From contig NZ_CP029064.1 in NCBI RefSeq assembly GCF_003076275.1, positions 4,506,001 to 4,570,000 of the forward strand: 64,000 nucleotides of DNA. Direction: 5' to 3'. The notes below the pieces were generated by a model. It searched no databases and was not told the DNA's origin. It saw nothing but the letters and a program-made list of their open reading frames with translations. The DNA comes from Microbulbifer sp. A4B17 (GTDB lineage Bacteria; Pseudomonadota; Gammaproteobacteria; Pseudomonadales; Cellvibrionaceae). The stretch's first letter is position 1, and each line of letters starts with the position of its first letter. Of the stretch, positions 36,938 to 45,443 are shown in pieces. A program made the position numbers and the translations under genes.

Positions 36938-37384
36938 TTACTTTTCAAATATTATAATTATATTGTCACTCCCACCTACTGATTTTGCCTGCCAGCCAGC
37001 TGCATAAATATCTTGAACCAAAGAAAAAGATATAGTTGAGCTACTTGAGGATGAAATACACTCTATTGAACCATTACCAGAGTACCAATATGTGTGCCAT
37101 GATTTACAAATTAGCTGCTCTTTTGAAGCAGCTCCTTCCAGGGCTGCAATTCGCTCATCTTGGCTATTGCTCTCAGACACAATATCTAAGATTAAAGCCT
37201 CTGAATTTTCTATTCTAATATCCTGAGCATTACTCTCATCAACCAAGGCAGTAAAATTTTCATTAACCTCTGCTGCTAAGGCTCTAGAACCTGAAAAAAA
37301 TTCATTAGGTACAGAGATTTGCTCTGCAAAACTAGCATTCGCAAAAAGTACCATCGTACCGATAAAAAAATTTCTATAGTTCAT
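36938..37384 (-). CDS. Small exported protein with a coiled-coil middle
   Basis: A 148-residue protein with a signal peptide (about residues 1-20, ending SFA). After it comes ISVPNEFFSGSRALAAEVNENF, a segment type often seen at the start of small exported or phage-tail-like proteins of marine bacteria (PNxFxxGxxAxAAEVNxNF), then a heptad-like coiled coil (about 45-85). The C-terminal part has two Cys (C-K-S-W and I-E-C) and a beta-type end. The ATG at 37384 is chosen because the signal peptide begins there; it starts 8 bases after the stop codon of a tiny lipoprotein gene, so the two are co-transcribed. Function unknown. Confidence 0.7.
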   Translation of the reverse strand: MNYRNFFIGTMVLFANASFAEQISVPNEFFSGSRALAAEVNENFTALVDESNAQDIRIENSEALILDIVSESNSQDERIAALEGAASKEQLICKSWHTYWYSGNGSIECISSSSSSTISFSLVQDIYAAGWQAKSVGGSDNIIIIFEK

Positions 37385-37392
37385 AACGTAAT

Positions 37393-37533
37393 CTATTCCC
37401 AATTGTTGCTATCCCAATCACTTTCATCCCAAGTTAATCCCTTATCGCCTCCTGAAGAACTGGAATCTCCACAAGATATCAAAAAAAGACTTACTAGGAT
37501 TACAATCCAGAAGTTTCTAGATTTTATTTTCAT
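37393..37533 (-). CDS. Tiny lipoprotein, 46 residues
   Basis: The frame from the ATG at 37533 encodes a complete lipoprotein signal (KIKSRNFWIVILVSLFLISC, lipobox LISC with Cys21) and only 25 mature residues: a Ser/Gly spacer and the tryptophan/aspartate-rich end LTWDESDWDSNNWE. The open frame continues 58 codons upstream but has no ribosome binding site or coding sense. Its stop is 8 bases before the start of the coiled-coil exported protein gene, which implies an operon. The W/D-rich tail may be a binding tag. Function unknown. Confidence 0.65.
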   Translation of the reverse strand: MKIKSRNFWIVILVSLFLISCGDSSSSGGDKGLTWDESDWDSNNWE

Positions 37534-38104
37534 GAATTTTTCAACCCCCAAATTACAAGTAAACGTCCCAGTTTTACCTTTAAAACTCAGCTGAAATTTC
37601 CTTCCCGCGACAAATAGTAATAAAATTTGTATATCCAGATTCCCTGAAGGGCTATATGAGTTTACCACACTATATCCAGTATTCGTCATTAAATATTTCC
37701 ACCCCACACTTCTATCTTATACACCACAATATATCAATGTATTAGGCTGCGCAGTGGGACTGATGTACTACAAAAAATATAAAAAAGTAACACATCGATC
37801 GATTTATACATAATTGTTATATAGCCACATCTTGTAAAACTATCTCAATCTACTGTGTAATAAATTTCCTACAAAAATTACTTTAGTTTGAAAGTAAAAT
37901 TAAAACGTCCCCTCAATTCATACCTGAAAGACAAGAAATAATAGCAGCCAACTTAAATAAATGAAGCTCACTAAAGCCAGATCAATCAACAGCCTATATC
38001 ATCTCACACAAAGTATACTATTTGGCAAAAGGGCAAGTTAGTCTTACTCTTACCGACAGAAGAAAAGCATAAAAATTTATTTAAAGCTATTTCTTGCCCC
38101 AACT
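37534..38104. other. AT-rich intergenic region
   Basis: About 570 bases without a supported gene on either strand. It must hold the promoter of the tiny lipoprotein operon. No repeat or recognisable operator was found. Confidence 0.5.
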
Positions 38105-38344
38105 TTAGTCACTTTCTATTATATTCACTCTACATCCATACACTACAGTACACCTCTCACTTGCCCATTCATGGCAAATATCTGCCAAGTATTGGGCTAA
38201 ATCTTTCTCACTAATTTCCGAAGGTATTGATATCCCGGTACTGCGACGTTTACCTTCATTGCCCTGATAGAATGTGGCCCAGCTATTCGACTGCCTTTCG
38301 ATCAAAACCTCTCTACCAAAAACATTGAATTTAAGCTTTTTCAT
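38105..38344 (-). CDS. Small conserved protein (DUF7661-like)
   Basis: A 79-residue soluble protein. The pattern FNVFGREVLIERQSNSWATF followed by YQGNEGKRR, an IPSEISEKDLAQYL helix and HEW resembles the DUF7661 family as I remember it, but this is not verified. No signal peptide. It stands alone in an AT-rich part next to the IS remnant. Function unknown. Confidence 0.65.
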   Translation of the reverse strand: MKKLKFNVFGREVLIERQSNSWATFYQGNEGKRRSTGISIPSEISEKDLAQYLADICHEWASERCTVVYGCRVNIIESD

Positions 38345-38458
38345 AAAGAGCTATGTACAACTAAAATGCCTCAAAGCTTTGCAATTGCTCACACACATTT
38401 CACAAACCTATTTTCTTTACATGGATACAATACGCTCTCCATCAGATACAATAAGGTA

Positions 38459-38487
38459 TTTGCAGGAGTTAATTTAACTCCTGCAAA
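38459..38487 (-). terminator. Perfect 14-base inverted repeat downstream of an exported protein gene
   Basis: Bases 38459-38472 and 38474-38487 are exact reverse complements around one central base (TTTGCAGGAGTT arm). It lies 32 bases beyond the stop codon of the minus-strand gene at 38520 and is probably its terminator, although no long T tract follows. Confidence 0.55.
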
Positions 38488-38519
38488 CCCAATAATTTCT
38501 GCTTTTATACCACTCTTCT

Positions 38520-39572
38520 TTAGTCAAAAAAATCATCACACGCCAATGGCCCACTAAATTCGAGCAAGGCCTGAGGCATTTGAATTTGCTCCTTCAACTG
38601 TCCAAATTGATACAGATAGAAGTTGACATCTGCCTGCATGGATTTCATATAACTCTGCTCACCACCAAAAATAATTACAGAGGGAAACTCCAGCGGATAA
38701 AAGCTGGCAATGTCTGCTTTTGCTTCGACAACTAACTTGTATGAAATTTTGTTAAGTTCAACTTGTATATAACCTGAACAAGCATCTGCTTCCCGCTTAA
38801 CAGAGAAACCATTAAAAGCCGGTAAAAAAATCAGGTCATACTCTTCAGAAACATATCGCCCCGCCCACATTTCAATCTCTGAGTCACCCAGTTTAGCTCC
38901 GGTAATCATATAGTAGAGATCATCTGTTAGCCCCATTGAATAGATCACACCGGCACTGGATTCTTTGTCAAACCAGCCCTTATCCAATTGCGCATAGCCA
39001 GCACCGGCTAGAGACATAGAACCATCAAAATAACTGTAATTGACTGGGGTACCGACCGTATAAAGGAACCACTTTCCTCCTACCCCAGGTATCTCAGGAA
39101 TAAATCCAAATGGGGTTTGACCGGGGTTTAACCCATGCCAGTAATGGTGGTGTTCACCGGCCCACTCCATATTAAACAGGAAATCTGGGTGTAAGACCTG
39201 GACACCCTGCTCATCGGCCACAACTACTCCCGGGACTTCATAGTAGAATGCATCAATACCTTCGGGGTGCTTCAAGATCACTTCATCAAAAAAGAGATCA
39301 TACTTCGTGATAGCTCCGGTCTCTGAAGAAAAAGCTAAATGGATATAGGCTTTAGGCTTGGCAACTGCAAAGTCAGGTGCAATATAGGTTTGTAAGCTAA
39401 CTTTGAAATATCCCACATCGGGAATTGCAATGTTATAGAACCATTGCTCGGCCCAGGTCTCGTCAGAGCTAGGCTCATGTGCACTTAAGTCACTTAGAGT
39501 GGTAGCACCAACAAATATGGGAGATATCATTAATCCGATTACAATCAGTATTCTTTTTATCATAAAACACAT
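38520..39572 (-). CDS. Exported beta-rich protein, unknown family
   Basis: A 350-residue protein with a signal peptide (about 1-23, ending VGA). The mature part is beta-rich with many aromatic residues: WAEQWFYNIAIPDVGYFKVS, NMEWAGEHHHYWHGLNPG, SYFDGSMSLAGAGYAQLDKGW. The layout vaguely recalls the lipocalin-like AttH/CrtC (hydroxyneurosporene synthase) or tocopherol-cyclase group, but no firm signature is present. Three successive His (HHH) followed by YWHG could bind metal. The first ATG has a GAGG site 8 bases upstream. It stands alone. Function unknown. Confidence 0.7.
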   Translation of the reverse strand: MCFMIKRILIVIGLMISPIFVGATTLSDLSAHEPSSDETWAEQWFYNIAIPDVGYFKVSLQTYIAPDFAVAKPKAYIHLAFSSETGAITKYDLFFDEVILKHPEGIDAFYYEVPGVVVADEQGVQVLHPDFLFNMEWAGEHHHYWHGLNPGQTPFGFIPEIPGVGGKWFLYTVGTPVNYSYFDGSMSLAGAGYAQLDKGWFDKESSAGVIYSMGLTDDLYYMITGAKLGDSEIEMWAGRYVSEEYDLIFLPAFNGFSVKREADACSGYIQVELNKISYKLVVEAKADIASFYPLEFPSVIIFGGEQSYMKSMQADVNFYLYQFGQLKEQIQMPQALLEFSGPLACDDFFD

Positions 39573-39890
39573 TGAATAATCCTCTTTTACTCTTCACAAG
39601 TTACATTACGATAACAACGTTTAAGCTAGGCATTAATCCAAAGCCGAATTGCCAGCCACAAGATACTAGCCGTACAGTGCAAGATTATTTTTTCATTTCT
39701 TATGGATGTTAATTATTTGCGATCTATTCTACAAAGATAATCAAATACATTTATTTTAATTTTTTGGTCAATCAACCCTCTACTCAATTAAAAGTGGATC
39801 GCCATAAAAGCAGCGTGAAATTCATCTTTAATCGCGAATAAACACCTAAACTGTTGGATAAAATTCCCTCCTCTCGGCGCTTTAATTAAC
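39573..39890. other. Divergent intergenic region before mmsA
   Basis: About 320 bases, AT-rich, holding the promoters of the divergent exported-protein gene and mmsA. No ribosome binding site is evident before the mmsA ATG and no operator was recognised. Confidence 0.45.
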
Positions 39891-41402
39891 ATGAATAAGA
39901 ATATTCCTTCCAAGTTACCAATATTGATTGGTGGTGAATGGATTCAGTCCAAAAGTACTGAGTGGCTGGATGTAACCAACCCCGCTACCGGCGATGTTCT
40001 TACACAGGCGCCATTGTCTACCCAGACTGAACTGGAGAACGCAGTAATTTCCGCCAAAGAAACATTTGATCAATGGCGAAATACGCCGGTTACCGCACGG
40101 GCACGGATTATGTTGAGGTACCAGGCGCTTCTGAAAGAAAATCAGGAGCTGCTGGCTGAAATCCTCAGCGAGGAAACAGGTAAAACTTTTGAGGATGCCA
40201 AAGGGGACGTCTGGCGTGGTATTGAGGTTGTTGAGCATGCAGCCAATATCGCTTCACTAATGATGGGTGAAACCGTAGAGAATGTTGCCAACACCATCGA
40301 CTGTTACTCCTATCTACAACCTATTGGAGTTTGTGCGGGGATCACACCATTTAATTTCCCCGCAATGATTCCACTGTGGATGTTTCCAATGGCGATTGCC
40401 TGTGGGAATACTTTTATTCTGAAACCCTCTGAACAGGACCCTGTCACGCCTTGCAAACTGGCCGAATTATTTGCTGAAGCGGGGGCTCCAGCAGGTGTTT
40501 TACAGGTAGTACATGGCGGCAGGGAACAGGTGGATTTTCTTCTAACACATCCCGGTATTCAGGCCATTTCATTCGTTGGTTCAGTCCCCGTGGGGCGGCA
40601 TATTTACCAGACGGGTACCCAGCACCTAAAACGAGTTCAAGCTTTTGCCGGTGCCAAAAACCATATGGTCGTGATGCCTGATGCCAATAAGGCTGCGGCT
40701 ATTAATAATATTGTTGGATCATCCATCGGAGCTGCCGGGCAACGCTGCATGGCGATTTCCGTCGCTGTACTTGTTGGGGAGACACAGCAATGGGTAGACG
40801 ACATTAAAGACGCTATGTCAGCTATCAAGCCCGGTCATTGGAAGGATACGCAAGCGGGCTTCGGCCCACTAATATCACCCGCTGCTCGTGAGAGGGTGCT
40901 TGGGTATATCGCCCAGGGCAAAAAGGAAGGCGCCCGCTGTGTGTTAGATGGCTCTGAAATTACTGTCGAAGGGTTTCCCAATGGGAACTGGGTTGGTCCC
41001 ACCCTATTTGCCGATGTTACCTCGGACATGTCGATCTATACTGACGAGATTTTTGGTCCCGTACTTTGCCTGGTAAATGCCGACTCCCTGGAAGAAGCAA
41101 TCCAATTAATCAATAACTGCCCCTATGGCAATGGCACCTCAATATTTACAGCTAGTGGCGCTGCCGCACGTAAGTTCCAGCACGAAATATTAGTGGGGCA
41201 AGTCGGTATTAACGTGCCTATTCCAGTGCCATTACCTTTCTTTAGCTTTACCGGCTGGCGAGCGTCTTTTTATGGTGACCAACACGCTTATGGAAAACAA
41301 GCTGTACGGTTTTATACCGAAACCAAAACTGTTACGGCACGCTGGTTTGACAGTGATATAGAGCATGCAGAGCACACCAACTTAACCATACAGCTCAAAT
41401 AA
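39891..41402 (+). CDS. mmsA: Methylmalonate-semialdehyde dehydrogenase (CoA-acylating)
   Basis: A 503-residue aldehyde dehydrogenase that converts methylmalonate semialdehyde (from valine) or malonate semialdehyde to propionyl- or acetyl-CoA with NAD and CoA. Family signs are the N-terminal [12 protein letters not shown], the [20 protein letters not shown] block, [12 protein letters not shown], the [13 protein letters not shown] stretch typical of MmsA, and the catalytic Cys286 in [11 protein letters not shown]. The C-terminal [19 protein letters not shown] is also MmsA-specific. mmsB follows 18 bases downstream, the usual pair in valine catabolism. Confidence 0.95.
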   Translation: MNKNIPSKLPILIGGEWIQSKSTEWLDVTNPATGDVLTQAPLSTQTELENAVISAKETFDQWRNTPVTARARIMLRYQALLKENQELLAEILSEETGKTFEDAKGDVWRGIEVVEHAANIASLMMGETVENVANTIDCYSYLQPIGVCAGITPFNFPAMIPLWMFPMAIACGNTFILKPSEQDPVTPCKLAELFAEAGAPAGVLQVVHGGREQVDFLLTHPGIQAISFVGSVPVGRHIYQTGTQHLKRVQAFAGAKNHMVVMPDANKAAAINNIVGSSIGAAGQRCMAISVAVLVGETQQWVDDIKDAMSAIKPGHWKDTQAGFGPLISPAARERVLGYIAQGKKEGARCVLDGSEITVEGFPNGNWVGPTLFADVTSDMSIYTDEIFGPVLCLVNADSLEEAIQLINNCPYGNGTSIFTASGAAARKFQHEILVGQVGINVPIPVPLPFFSFTGWRASFYGDQHAYGKQAVRFYTETKTVTARWFDSDIEHAEHTNLTIQLK

Positions 41403-41420
41403 TGTTAACCGGAGAGTAGC

Positions 41421-42314
41421 ATGACTAAAACAGTCGCATTTTTAGGGTTGGGCCATATGGGACTGCCTATGGCCACCAACCTGGTCAAGGCGGGCTTTGA
41501 AGTTAAAGGGTTTGACCCGGTCACTGAAATACTGGATGCCGCTGTAGAAAGCGGTATCAAAAAGTGTTCCTCTCCCCAAGGGTCCGTCGAGGAAGCAGAT
41601 TTTGTGGTAAGCATGCTGCCTAATAGCGCGGCGGTTGAGTGCCTGTATATTGATACCGACAAACTGCTCGACAGTATTTCTCGCGACTGTTTGATTATCG
41701 ACTGCTCCACTATTTCTTCCAACAGTTCTAAGCGCCTTATTCGTGAAGCCAGAATCAAAGGCCTACAAGCCATTGAAGCCCCGGTATCCGGGGGAGTGGC
41801 GGGTGCTAGCAAAGGAACTTTGAGTTTTATGTGTGGGGGGGAGGCCGGTGATGTCGACAGGGCCCGGGAAGTTCTAGAGCCAATGGGTAGCAATATTTTC
41901 TATGCCGGAGCAGCGGGAGCTGGCCAAACAGCAAAGATTTGTAACAATATGCTGCTGGCTATTCATATGATTGGTACCGCTGAAGCCCTGCAAATGGGAA
42001 TAGATAATGGACTCGACCCCAAAGTGCTCTCCGACATTATGTTAAAAAGTTCAGGAGCCAACTGGTCCCTACAAAATTACAATCCCTATCCCGGAGTAAT
42101 GCCCGAAGTTCCAGCGAGTAAAAACTATAGCGGTGGTTTTATGGTAAGACTTATGTGTAAGGACCTGGGGTTGGCCCAGGAAGCCGCCACTCAAAGTAAA
42201 AGCTATACGCCTCTCGGCTCAATGGCGCGCAATCTCTATGGAATTCTCAATTTGCGCGGAGGTAGTGATTTGGACTTCTCATCTATTCAAAAGCTATTTC
42301 AAGAAGTGGATTAG
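41421..42314 (+). CDS. mmsB: 3-hydroxyisobutyrate dehydrogenase
   Basis: A 297-residue NAD-dependent beta-hydroxyacid dehydrogenase that oxidises 3-hydroxyisobutyrate to methylmalonate semialdehyde, the substrate of MmsA. The Rossmann loop FLGLGHMGLPMA is at residues 7-18; EAPVSGGVAGASKGTLSFMCGG holds the substrate-binding signature and KICNNMLLAIHM the catalytic Lys. A CCGGAGAG site precedes the ATG. It forms an operon with mmsA; the other genes of the pathway are not in the window. Confidence 0.95.
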   Translation: MTKTVAFLGLGHMGLPMATNLVKAGFEVKGFDPVTEILDAAVESGIKKCSSPQGSVEEADFVVSMLPNSAAVECLYIDTDKLLDSISRDCLIIDCSTISSNSSKRLIREARIKGLQAIEAPVSGGVAGASKGTLSFMCGGEAGDVDRAREVLEPMGSNIFYAGAAGAGQTAKICNNMLLAIHMIGTAEALQMGIDNGLDPKVLSDIMLKSSGANWSLQNYNPYPGVMPEVPASKNYSGGFMVRLMCKDLGLAQEAATQSKSYTPLGSMARNLYGILNLRGGSDLDFSSIQKLFQEVD

Positions 42315-42381
42315 CCGCGTAGCAGGCTGGGTATCCACAACCCCAGCCGCAGCTCCACTTCTCTCCAGCGCCAGTTACTGG

Positions 42382-42924
42382 CTATGGTTGCATGACTTTA
42401 CCGAGAATCCGGATTTCACGCACTTGATCCCACTCTATAGCAAAGTAGAACTTTTGTTTGCGTCCAGCATTACTGGGGATCGTAAGTTCTTCAGGGTTTC
42501 CTTTTCCCCTAAACAAGTTGGTTGCGTAGCCATCCTGGTCAATAAGAATCACTGCCTCGGAGCTATCCAGGTCGATTAACCTCACGGGGAAGTCATTTTG
42601 ATTTTTAAAACCAACTTCAACATAGCAACCACTCTCTGCATGGGCGGTCACTGCGATAACATCGGTTTCCAGATACTTATTGAGATCTTCCAGGGTATTG
42701 ATAAGAACAGAACCATCAGTACTCTGCCCTGTTTTACGTCCATCAACCACACCTTCACTGGCACCATCCATCAGGTTTTTACCAAAGCTGACGATGTTAG
42801 ACATCACTGATTTTGCCGTTTCCGCTACGCCACTCTCTTGCTCATCTGTATTTTGCTGTGCAAACGCGGAGGAACATAAAATCAGGCCGGCAATTAAAAT
42901 CGTTCTTCGCACTGATATCTCCAT
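42382..42924 (-). CDS. Exported hypothetical protein
   Basis: A 180-residue protein with a signal peptide (about 1-22, ending AFAQ). The mature N-terminus is acidic and flexible; the last 90 residues look like a single beta sandwich (CYVEVGFKNQNDFPVRLIDLDSSEAVILIDQDGY). The ATG at 42924 has a badly spaced ribosome binding site; a GTG four codons later (42912) has a GGAG site at ideal spacing and may be the true start. Convergent with mmsB. No family recognised. Confidence 0.7.
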   Translation of the reverse strand: MEISVRRTILIAGLILCSSAFAQQNTDEQESGVAETAKSVMSNIVSFGKNLMDGASEGVVDGRKTGQSTDGSVLINTLEDLNKYLETDVIAVTAHAESGCYVEVGFKNQNDFPVRLIDLDSSEAVILIDQDGYATNLFRGKGNPEELTIPSNAGRKQKFYFAIEWDQVREIRILGKVMQP

Positions 42925-42947
42925 ATCCTTTACTATCCATTCCAGCC

Positions 42948-42973
42948 TAAGCCAGCTCCGGTTAGCTGGCTTA
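42948..42973 (-). terminator. Hairpin between the SDR and exported protein genes
   Basis: A perfect 10-base TAAGCCAGCT/AGCTGGCTTA stem with a 6-base loop, 70 bases beyond the stop codon of the minus-strand SDR gene. No T tract; a possible terminator. Confidence 0.5.
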
Positions 42974-43043
42974 AGTTGGGAATATTAGCAAAAGAAATAT
43001 TGCTTGGAAAAACGATTAGTGTTTGCGCGGTACAAAATCAGGA

Positions 43044-43766
43044 TTACTGTCCCTGCCCTGTTGCTGCAATTTGAACCTCTCGAATATTTACATGCTGGGG
43101 CTGGGAGTACATGAACATAGCTGTGCGAGCAATATCCTCTGCATTAATTGCACCACCAATGGATTCTTTCCATTGTTGATAGGCCTCAATAATTTCTGCT
43201 GAGGTAGTGTGGCTTAGCAGCTCTGTTTCCACCGCGCCGGGGCATATAGTCATTACACGTACCCCGGTAGGCGCCACTTCCTCGCGCACGGTTTCACCAA
43301 TAGCAGAGACAGCATATTTGGTACCACAGTACGCAGCATGATTGATAAATGTTTTTACTCCAGCAATAGAACTGATATTGATAATGGTCCCGGAGTGGCG
43401 AGTTTTCATATCTTCCAAAACTGCCTGCATACCGTTTAGCAAGGCCAATACATTCACATCAAACATTTGCCGCCACTCATCGGGGTTCTGGGTTTCAATA
43501 TTGCCCAGTAACATTTTGCCGGCATTGTTAATCAGACAGTCAACCGGACCGAACTGAGTCTCAGCCTCACGAATTGCCTCGCGCAAGGCTGCCATATCAG
43601 TCACATCCACTTTCCTGCAAAGAGTATTTGGCAGATTTAAAGCTTCCAGTTTGTCCACACGCCTTGCCAACAATAATAAAGGATGCCCGGCAGCAGACAT
43701 ATGCTGGGCAATGGCAGCACCAATACCTGAACTGGCTCCAGTAATAACAACGAGTGGTTTGGACAT
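43044..43766 (-). CDS. Short-chain dehydrogenase/reductase (SDR)
   Basis: A 240-residue NAD(P)-dependent oxidoreductase of the classical SDR family. Cofactor loop TGASSGIG at residues 9-16, NNAG, the catalytic Ser in INISSIAG and the YCGTK pair (Tyr and Lys) are all present. It resembles the YdfG-type group of serine/hydroxy acid dehydrogenases, but the substrate cannot be named. A LysR gene is divergent, with about 115 bases between the starts, and probably controls it. Confidence 0.9.
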   Translation of the reverse strand: MSKPLVVITGASSGIGAAIAQHMSAAGHPLLLLARRVDKLEALNLPNTLCRKVDVTDMAALREAIREAETQFGPVDCLINNAGKMLLGNIETQNPDEWRQMFDVNVLALLNGMQAVLEDMKTRHSGTIINISSIAGVKTFINHAAYCGTKYAVSAIGETVREEVAPTGVRVMTICPGAVETELLSHTTSAEIIEAYQQWKESIGGAINAEDIARTAMFMYSQPQHVNIREVQIAATGQGQ

Positions 43767-43827
43767 GGGCTCTCTCCTTCAATGAGCTATCCCAGCGGAT
43801 AGTTTTGTTTAAGTAGACCCAGTATAG

Positions 43828-43881
43828 GAATTCCGACTAATATGATTAGCCCAACCAATCGGAAAACATTGTTTGGTTTTT
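43828..43881. promoter_or_regulatory. Palindromes in the SDR-LysR divergent promoter
   Basis: The perfect inverted repeat CTAAT-ATG-ATTAG (43837-43849), the palindrome GGAATTCC (43828-43835) and a CCAA-N14-TTGG (43854-43875) pair occur in the region between the two divergent starts. These are candidate LysR operators. Confidence 0.4.
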
Positions 43882-44796
43882 ATGAACAATATCTCATCGC
43901 GCGCTATTCGTGCATTTATTCAGGTAGCCGATGCCGGAAGCTTCACTGCTGCAGCGCGGGATAGCGGCTTTTCCAAGGCCAATTTAAGCCAACTGGTCAC
44001 AGAGCTGGAAACAACCCTGGATATACAGCTTCTCTACCGCACGACAAGACAGCTGCGCCTTACCGAGATTGGTGAGGGTTACTATTTGCGTTGCAAGCAA
44101 GCGATGCAGCAATTGGATTCAGCCGCCGAGTGGGCCAGTGAATCAAAGGGAGGACTGGAGGGAAACATCCGCATCAACGCTGTTGGTGGCGTTATCGGGG
44201 AGAGCTTAATTGCTCCGCTGGTGATCAAGTTTCAGCAGGCCAATCCAGGAGTTAGAGTTCATCTGGACTTTTCCAGCACCCGAGTAGATTTGATTCAAGA
44301 CCAGTACGATTTGGTTATTCGTATGGGCAGCTTGCCGGACTCCTCTCTAATCGTGCGTAAACTTCACACTATCAAAACCCGATACGTAGCCAGCCCAAAG
44401 TTCCTTCAAGAATATGGGCCTATAGAAAAACCTGCTGATTTAGCATCTGTACCGCTAATTTCCGGCAGTGTAGATCAATGGCTTCTGACACGAGGTAAGA
44501 ACCAACAGGTTGTGCAAGTTGAAAACAGCACTAAATTGATTAGCGGAAGGGTAATGCATCGCGCTGCAATTGAGGGACTTGGAATTACCCGACTGGCAGA
44601 TATCTATGTCCAGGCAGATATTGCCAATGGACGCCTGGTTGAAATTCTGCCCGGCTGGTCTGAGTCTACCGAGCTCTCCATGGTATGCCCGCCCCTACGC
44701 CACCAATTATTACGGGTGCGCAATTTGATGCAGTGGCTAAAGGAGGGTTTTGCGGATATTTATTTACAGGCTTTAGCCGTTAGCCCTATTGAATAA
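43882..44796 (+). CDS. LysR family transcriptional regulator
   Basis: A 304-residue regulator. The winged helix-turn-helix is at residues 1-60 (RAFIQVADAGSFTAAARDSG, then LSQLVTELETTL and the LLYRTTRQLRLTEIG wing). The effector domain from about 90 on has the GNIRINAVGGVIGESLI start and the LVIRMGSLPDSSLIVRKL segment of the CrgA/AaeR-type group. The ATG at 43882 gives the normal N-terminus; an upstream TTG is less likely. It is divergent from the SDR gene, its probable target. Confidence 0.92.
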   Translation: MNNISSRAIRAFIQVADAGSFTAAARDSGFSKANLSQLVTELETTLDIQLLYRTTRQLRLTEIGEGYYLRCKQAMQQLDSAAEWASESKGGLEGNIRINAVGGVIGESLIAPLVIKFQQANPGVRVHLDFSSTRVDLIQDQYDLVIRMGSLPDSSLIVRKLHTIKTRYVASPKFLQEYGPIEKPADLASVPLISGSVDQWLLTRGKNQQVVQVENSTKLISGRVMHRAAIEGLGITRLADIYVQADIANGRLVEILPGWSESTELSMVCPPLRHQLLRVRNLMQWLKEGFADIYLQALAVSPIE

Positions 44797-44854
44797 TAGT
44801 ATCTCAAATAAACACGAACAATTTGTCTCTGTGACTAGCTTTTCCTAATTACAG

Positions 44855-45250
44855 TCAAAGTTCACCTTCTGATTTTTTTATTGCCTGTAATTCCACCGGT
44901 GACAAAGCCTTGTAGCCACGCAAATAGGGCCAGCCATACCCCCAGCGAAATGGGGTGGGTAAAAAAGGCGTACCGCCAACCCGAACTCCAAGTAACATCA
45001 TTAGTGCAACTTCTTCTTCCCCGGTTCCAGCTACACAGACTTCCAGATCTTTATCCGCCTGCTCGCGTTCATCGTATGTGCCGCCTTTCCAGTAGGCATA
45101 ATCATGGGCTATACAGCAGTCGAGCCACAACTCCTGTTGATCAAAAGTTCCATCGGGAAATGCGCTACAACCATCAGTAGTAAATGGCTCTATTTCCTGC
45201 GCAAAGGCTTCCAAACTCAATAAGGAAATAAACAACAACCAGCGGCACAT
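44855..45250 (-). CDS. Small exported phospholipase A2-like protein
   Basis: A 131-residue protein with a signal peptide (residues 1-17, ending AFA). The mature part has DGCSAFPDG and then WLDCCIAHDYAYW, where Cys45-Cys46-x-x-His49-Asp50 is the catalytic pattern of secreted phospholipase A2 (CCxxHD), followed by GGTYDEREQADKDLEVCV with another Cys. The calcium loop of classical enzymes is not obvious. It could hydrolyse phospholipids in the envelope or outside; it could also be a non-enzymatic relative. No partner gene is coupled to it. Confidence 0.72.
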   Translation of the reverse strand: MCRWLLFISLLSLEAFAQEIEPFTTDGCSAFPDGTFDQQELWLDCCIAHDYAYWKGGTYDEREQADKDLEVCVAGTGEEEVALMMLLGVRVGGTPFLPTPFRWGYGWPYLRGYKALSPVELQAIKKSEGEL

Positions 45251-45348
45251 CAGTTCTACTCATACACTCAAAAAAAGTAAATCGGCTCGGACACTGAAAT
45301 ATAACCCCACCTCTTCGATGAACCACTAAAAATTGAATTTAAGCCCAC

Positions 45349-45377
45349 TTGCCATTAGTGTCCATTAGACACATAAT
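45349..45377 (+). promoter_or_regulatory. nadM promoter with an NrtR box in the spacer
   Basis: TTGCCA (45349-45354) and CATAAT (45372-45377) are spaced by 17 bases. The spacer is filled by the inverted repeat TTAGTGTC-CATTA-GACACATA (45355-45375), which matches the repeats before nadV and nrtR. Binding there should block RNA polymerase. Confidence 0.7.
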
Positions 45378-45443
45378 GCTTCGAGACCCATTATTCAAGC
45401 CCTGGAGAGACCGGGGTTTATTCACAGCAAGGAGCTTGCTGCT

